38,365 nt of DNA from an uncultured Treponema sp. (lineage in GTDB: Bacteria > Spirochaetota > Spirochaetia > Treponematales > Treponemataceae). The stretch spans positions 1 through 38,365 of the forward strand of contig CAMEET010000007.1 of assembly GCA_945915085.1 (NCBI GenBank), written 5' to 3'. Shown here in pieces: positions 36,696 through 38,365 of the stretch. The position numbers and the translations under genes are program-made. The notes beneath the pieces were generated by a model. It did not search any database. It was not told where the DNA came from and saw only the letters and a list, made by a program, of their open reading frames with translations. Positions within the stretch are counted from its first letter, which is position 1. Each line of letters starts with the position of its first letter.

Positions 36696-38365
36696 GGCAA
36701 TACCTGTAAAAATGGTGTAAATACGACATTTTCGTCTTCGATATATGGATTTAAAATGCTGTCCAAAACAGAAACATCTGAATCAATATAAAGCGGTTTC
36801 ATTTTTGTGCCAATCGCTGGTTTTCTGTATTCTGTACTTGCTTCGCAGGCAGTTCCTGTAAATTCTTTGGTAACTGTCTGGTCTGGCGGCGTTGTGCCAT
36901 ATTCTCCAGAATTATTCCAGCACATATATCCCCTATCAATAGAATCACGGACACCAAAAAATTGTTTTTCTATATAATCTGGGCCGTAGTAAAGACGGTC
37001 ATAGCTGACATTCAAATAGAAAGACTGAATCCAAGGGCGAATAATAGCACGGTTTCTGCACAAAACTGTATTTCTGAACGAACCATAATAATAGATGCGG
37101 TAAGTTCTGTCTGCAACTGGAGCGTAGTTTAAAAAAGTCTGTTCGAAATGACTTGGATAAAACATCGGAGCGATAACATCGACATATTCTGCGAGCATTT
37201 CTGCATCCTGACCAGTGCGAGTGCCGGAACGATACCAACCGTTTGCGCCGTAAATATCAATTCCGATTGGAGCGTTTATATTTTCTCGCGCGTATGATAA
37301 AAATGAAATCAAGGCAGATTCTTTATCCATTCCTTTGTCCTGCCAGCGATATTGAGCATTGTAAAGATTCAGACCGTCGGTAGGAAAACGGATATAATCA
37401 AACTGCACTTCATCAAATCCTCTTGTGATAAGTTCCTTTGCGATGGCAACGTTATATTCCCAAACTTCTTCAGAATAAGGGTCAACCCAGTTTTCATCAT
37501 AATAAACAGTTTCTTTACCAGTTTCATTTCCCTGCTCATCTGTTGTAGTTTCGTAACCTTTTATTCCAATCCACGGACGATTAAACTTTTTATCCCAAAC
37601 AGCATATTTTCCATTTTGATAGCGCGATAGGGAACGATCCTTAAAAGTAACAATTCGAGCTATAAGATAAATATTTTCTTTTTTAAATTCTTCAATAAAA
37701 TGATTCAAATCTTTTATAGCGTAAGTTGAAGTGGAACATTTTTGCAGGACTAGCGGATCGTGAGTATCATATCTCAAAAGTCCATAATCATCTTTCATAT
37801 CGATAACAATGCTGTTCATGTTTCGTTCTTTGATGATTTTTTTGAATTTATCAATTCCATCCTGATTGCGGCATTGATAAGCAGATGCATAGATACTTTT
37901 TCTGCCGTTTGCAATTTCTGCATAAGGAGAATTTACAGTTCCAGGATATAAAAGCCACAATTCACAAAGATTTAGCCCTTTTGAAAAACCGCTTCGTGAT
38001 TTTGGAATCCATGCAGTGTTTATCATGCCCGGCACAGAAGAAAAAGCTTTGTGCCAGTCTTCTTCGCAAGCTGGAGTTCCAGGACTTTGCAGAGTATCTA
38101 AATCTAGCGCCCCAAAACCTTCAAGTTTTGTATAAAGCAGAACATTATCGATGATAGTAAGACCGTCAATAGAATCGGCAGGTTCAGTTCCTGTAAAAAG
38201 CAGTTCGCCCATTTTTTCCTGCCAGTTAAATTTGTAAATTCGCGGCATGTACATTTGTGAAATATATATTTCAGTAAAACAACTTCCGTCCGCTCTTGTG
38301 CGAATAACAGGAATGATGTCCGAAATTTCATCAGGAGATGTCAATGAAGGCATTTTTTCAAAACC
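36692..38365 (-). CDS. Putative glycoside hydrolase (DUF4015 / GHL13 type), 5' end missing
   Basis: The open frame runs off the right window edge, so the N terminus and any signal peptide are unseen; at least 553 aa are visible. The C-terminal half belongs to the family of barrel-fold proteins annotated as putative glycoside hydrolases: SIVIDMKDDYGLLRY, then KKENIYLIARIVTFKD, GFDEVQFDYIRFPTDG and IGIDIYGANGWYRSG. The acidic residues in the IDMKDD and FDYIRFPTDG stretches are candidate catalytic sites. The first 150 visible residues form a separate domain. It is co-translated with mnmE. The real substrate is not known. Confidence 0.75.
   Translation of the reverse strand, partial: GFEKMPSLTSPDEISDIIPVIRTRADGSCFTEIYISQMYMPRIYKFNWQEKMGELLFTGTEPADSIDGLTIIDNVLLYTKLEGFGALDLDTLQSPGTPACEEDWHKAFSSVPGMINTAWIPKSRSGFSKGLNLCELWLLYPGTVNSPYAEIANGRKSIYASAYQCRNQDGIDKFKKIIKERNMNSIVIDMKDDYGLLRYDTHDPLVLQKCSTSTYAIKDLNHFIEEFKKENIYLIARIVTFKDRSLSRYQNGKYAVWDKKFNRPWIGIKGYETTTDEQGNETGKETVYYDENWVDPYSEEVWEYNVAIAKELITRGFDEVQFDYIRFPTDGLNLYNAQYRWQDKGMDKESALISFLSYARENINAPIGIDIYGANGWYRSGTRTGQDAEMLAEYVDVIAPMFYPSHFEQTFLNYAPVADRTYRIYYYGSFRNTVLCRNRAIIRPWIQSFYLNVSYDRLYYGPDYIEKQFFGVRDSIDRGYMCWNNSGEYGTTPPDQTVTKEFTGTACEASTEYRKPAIGTKMKPLYIDSDVSVLDSILNPYIEDENVVFTPFLQVLP

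Overview
The window is AT-rich bacterial DNA, most likely from a treponeme (Spirochaetota) outside the T. pallidum clade. The EF-Tu sequence is very close to treponemal EF-Tu. The S10-spc-alpha ribosomal order is intact but lacks the adk-map-infA block of Firmicutes, and no fusA lies between rpsG and tuf. No tRNA, rRNA or CRISPR array was recognised.

Positions 1-5710 hold the end of rpoB, all of rpoC, then rpsL and rpsG. A 573-base gap with a terminator, a possible gene remnant and an extended -10 promoter leads to tuf (6284). From 7543 to 21493 runs one long ribosomal block on the plus strand: rpsJ, rplCDWB, rpsS, rplV, rpsC, rplP, rpmC, rpsQ, rplNXE, rpsN, rpsH, rplFR, rpsE, rpmD, rplO, secY, rpmJ, rpsMKD, rpoA, rplQ and a small unnamed zinc-ribbon gene. 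Most genes are separated by under 30 bases or overlap. The larger gaps (before rpsL, tuf, rpsJ, rplC and rpmJ) each hold hairpins or inverted repeats next to start sites, the places where ribosomal regulation would be expected.

Positions 21645-23833 encode a PilZ-like protein and a TPR protein. Facing them on the minus strand are a DUF192 lipoprotein, a small exported protein, a twin cyclic-nucleotide-domain protein, an ABC_sub_bind solute-binding protein under a consensus promoter with a doubled palindromic operator, and a three-gene unit (unknown protein, XRE-cupin regulator, NAGPA-like lipoprotein).

From 30500 to the end come two hairpin-rich repeat elements flanking a secreted VWA protein, then a queuosine-precursor transporter with a long leader. 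leuA follows; it is preceded by a leucine-codon leader peptide and an intrinsic terminator, a classical attenuator that no gene finder would list. On the minus strand are mnmE and the truncated gene of a glycoside-hydrolase-like protein.

The most interesting signals are the leu attenuator, the doubled GTTTCTA-N4-TAGAAAC operator, the GCGAAGC-hairpin repeats and GGGGACAGACC-bounded element, and the zinc-ribbon protein ending the ribosomal operon.
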